From Porticoccus sp047635255 (GTDB taxonomy: Bacteria; Pseudomonadota; Gammaproteobacteria; Pseudomonadales; Porticoccaceae), in the NCBI GenBank assembly GCA_047635255.1, contig JBLIIR010000003.1, positions 1-41,900 on the forward strand: 41,900 bases of DNA. The letters run 5' to 3'. The notes under the pieces were generated by a model. It searched no databases and was not told the DNA's origin. It was given only the letters and a program-made list of their open reading frames with translations. A program made the position numbers and the translations under genes. Positions 41,086 to 41,900 of the stretch are shown piece by piece (positions within the stretch are counted from its first letter, which is position 1; every line of letters begins with the position of its first letter).

Positions 41086-41900
41086 CTAATAGAATTGCAA
41101 CTGCAGTCCTAGTGTAACTGTATCTGTTTTGTTGCCAGCGTACCCAGAGGCATTTGCATCCCCGCGTGCATAGTTGAGGTTTAAGCTCGTTTTATTGCCA
41201 AAAATAATGTAATTAATGCCCCATTCTGTTGTAGCGCTACTTTTAGCTCCACTAGGATTATTTTCTGTGTGCCGAAAATAGGGTTGTAGTTTTCCGGGTC
41301 CAACTTTATTTGGAAACAAGTAGCCCGCTGTAGTATAAAGCGTATCACCATCAAAGATGCAAAAGCATTCAACGGTTGTATCTGCTGGCCTTGATATAGT
41401 GTTGAAGTCTGCATCCATTTCTTTGTAGCCAGCCCCAAAGTTAAGCACTCCTTGGTTGGGTAAAATTCTTTCAGAGAATACATCAAAGGCGTACCCGAAA
41501 AAGTCACCTGATTCGGAGGTGCTGCCAGTGCCATCAGACTGGGATTGAAGAGTTACAGCAGTTGTTAGAATATTGCCTTGAGCTCCATGATAAGTAGCAC
41601 TAGTATAGTAGTGGCCAGGCTGAGGCTCTACATTGAGAAAGTTATAAGCAAGTCGGCCTGCATATAATAAGTGATCAGAGTCGTTACCATAGTCATCCTC
41701 TAAGCCATCAAAGACGCCCAATAAATATTGAAACCTCTCTGTTGTTCCCCAAAATATAGCTCCCTCACTTCGCCCTAACTGCCCAGCCCCAACGTGATAT
41801 GCAGAAAATAAAGGTTGACGATACTGATTCCAGCTCAATGATGAATAAGGACCATTGAGCCCAGGACGGTCAGAGGGTACTAACGTCCTACCCACCCATA
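41086..41900 (-). CDS. outer-membrane porin, N-terminus outside window
   Basis: The last 271 or so residues of a beta-barrel porin, open to the window edge. Alternating amphipathic strands are seen throughout ('EGAIFWGTTERFQYLLGVFDG', 'HLLYAGRLAYNFLN', 'DTLYTTAGYLFP', 'GKLQPYFRHTE', 'TTEWGINYIIFGNKTSLNLNYARG'), and the chain ends in an aromatic residue ('LGLQLQFY'), the BAM insertion signal. The style resembles phosphate/pyrophosphate-type or general marine gammaproteobacterial porins; substrate unknown. The GTG at 41895 is probably internal because the frame continues upstream. Confidence 0.85.
   Translation of the reverse strand, partial: WVGRTLVPSDRPGLNGPYSSLSWNQYRQPLFSAYHVGAGQLGRSEGAIFWGTTERFQYLLGVFDGLEDDYGNDSDHLLYAGRLAYNFLNVEPQPGHYYTSATYHGAQGNILTTAVTLQSQSDGTGSTSESGDFFGYAFDVFSERILPNQGVLNFGAGYKEMDADFNTISRPADTTVECFCIFDGDTLYTTAGYLFPNKVGPGKLQPYFRHTENNPSGAKSSATTEWGINYIIFGNKTSLNLNYARGDANASGYAGNKTDTVTLGLQLQFY

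Overview
This window looks like the chromosome of a gammaproteobacterium, most likely a moderately AT-rich, possibly marine member of the Pseudomonadales/Cellvibrionales side of the class. That placement is an inference from gene order: grpE-dnaK-dnaJ-dapB-carA-carB-greA-yhbY-rlmE-ftsH-folP-glmM-tpiA-secG-tRNA-Leu ... tRNA-fMet-rimP-nusA-infB-rbfA-truB-rpsO-pnp is the order known from Pseudomonas and relatives. No species can be named from the sequence alone.

Layout. (1) 1-16804: core chaperone, lysine/arginine/pyrimidine, transcription-fidelity, rRNA-modification, protease, folate, amino-sugar, glycolysis and secretion genes, ending in tRNA-Leu(GAG). Many neighbours overlap (carA/carB, carB/greA, folP/glmM), so translational coupling is likely. 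(2) 16805-23232: an accessory block placed exactly between tRNA-Leu and the initiator tRNA. It holds the 3' remnant of an autotransporter, a displaced lipA, a small unknown gene, a bacterioferritin-like gene, nine copies of the heptamer GGGTTAA, the 3' half of a tRNA-Arg(CCU) (a typical integrase target), a frameshifted repeat-rich small gene, a DUF2237 gene, a voltage-gated ion channel, a small His-rich exported protein and a transglycosylase-like lipoprotein. (3) 23086-32112: a consensus promoter drives tRNA-fMet and the rimP-nusA-infB-rbfA-truB-rpsO-pnp transcription/translation operon. (4) 32180-39464: the cell-elongation and envelope cluster mrdA-rodA-mltB-rlpA-dacA-ybeD-lipB, in standard internal order but joined directly to pnp and lacking lipA at its end. 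(5) 39465-41900: an ABC ATPase, a SlyD-like peptidyl-prolyl isomerase and the 3' part of an outer-membrane porin.

How the genes work together. The first block couples protein folding and turnover (DnaK/DnaJ/GrpE, FtsH) with precursor synthesis. The nusA-pnp block links transcription elongation, translation initiation, 30S maturation, tRNA modification and RNA decay. The mrdA block builds and trims lateral-wall peptidoglycan. LipB loads octanoyl groups that LipA, 20 kb away in the accessory block, converts to lipoyl groups.

The points most worth a second look are: rlpA apparently starting at an ATT codon that overlaps the mltB stop; a U1-U72 mismatch in the initiator tRNA; the tRNA-Arg fragment and heptamer repeat marking an old recombination site; the displaced lipA fused edge-to-edge with an autotransporter remnant; and an ion channel whose selectivity filter lacks the usual glutamate. 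I did not find a convincing multi-gene novel defence or metabolic system; the accessory block looks like a worn composite island.
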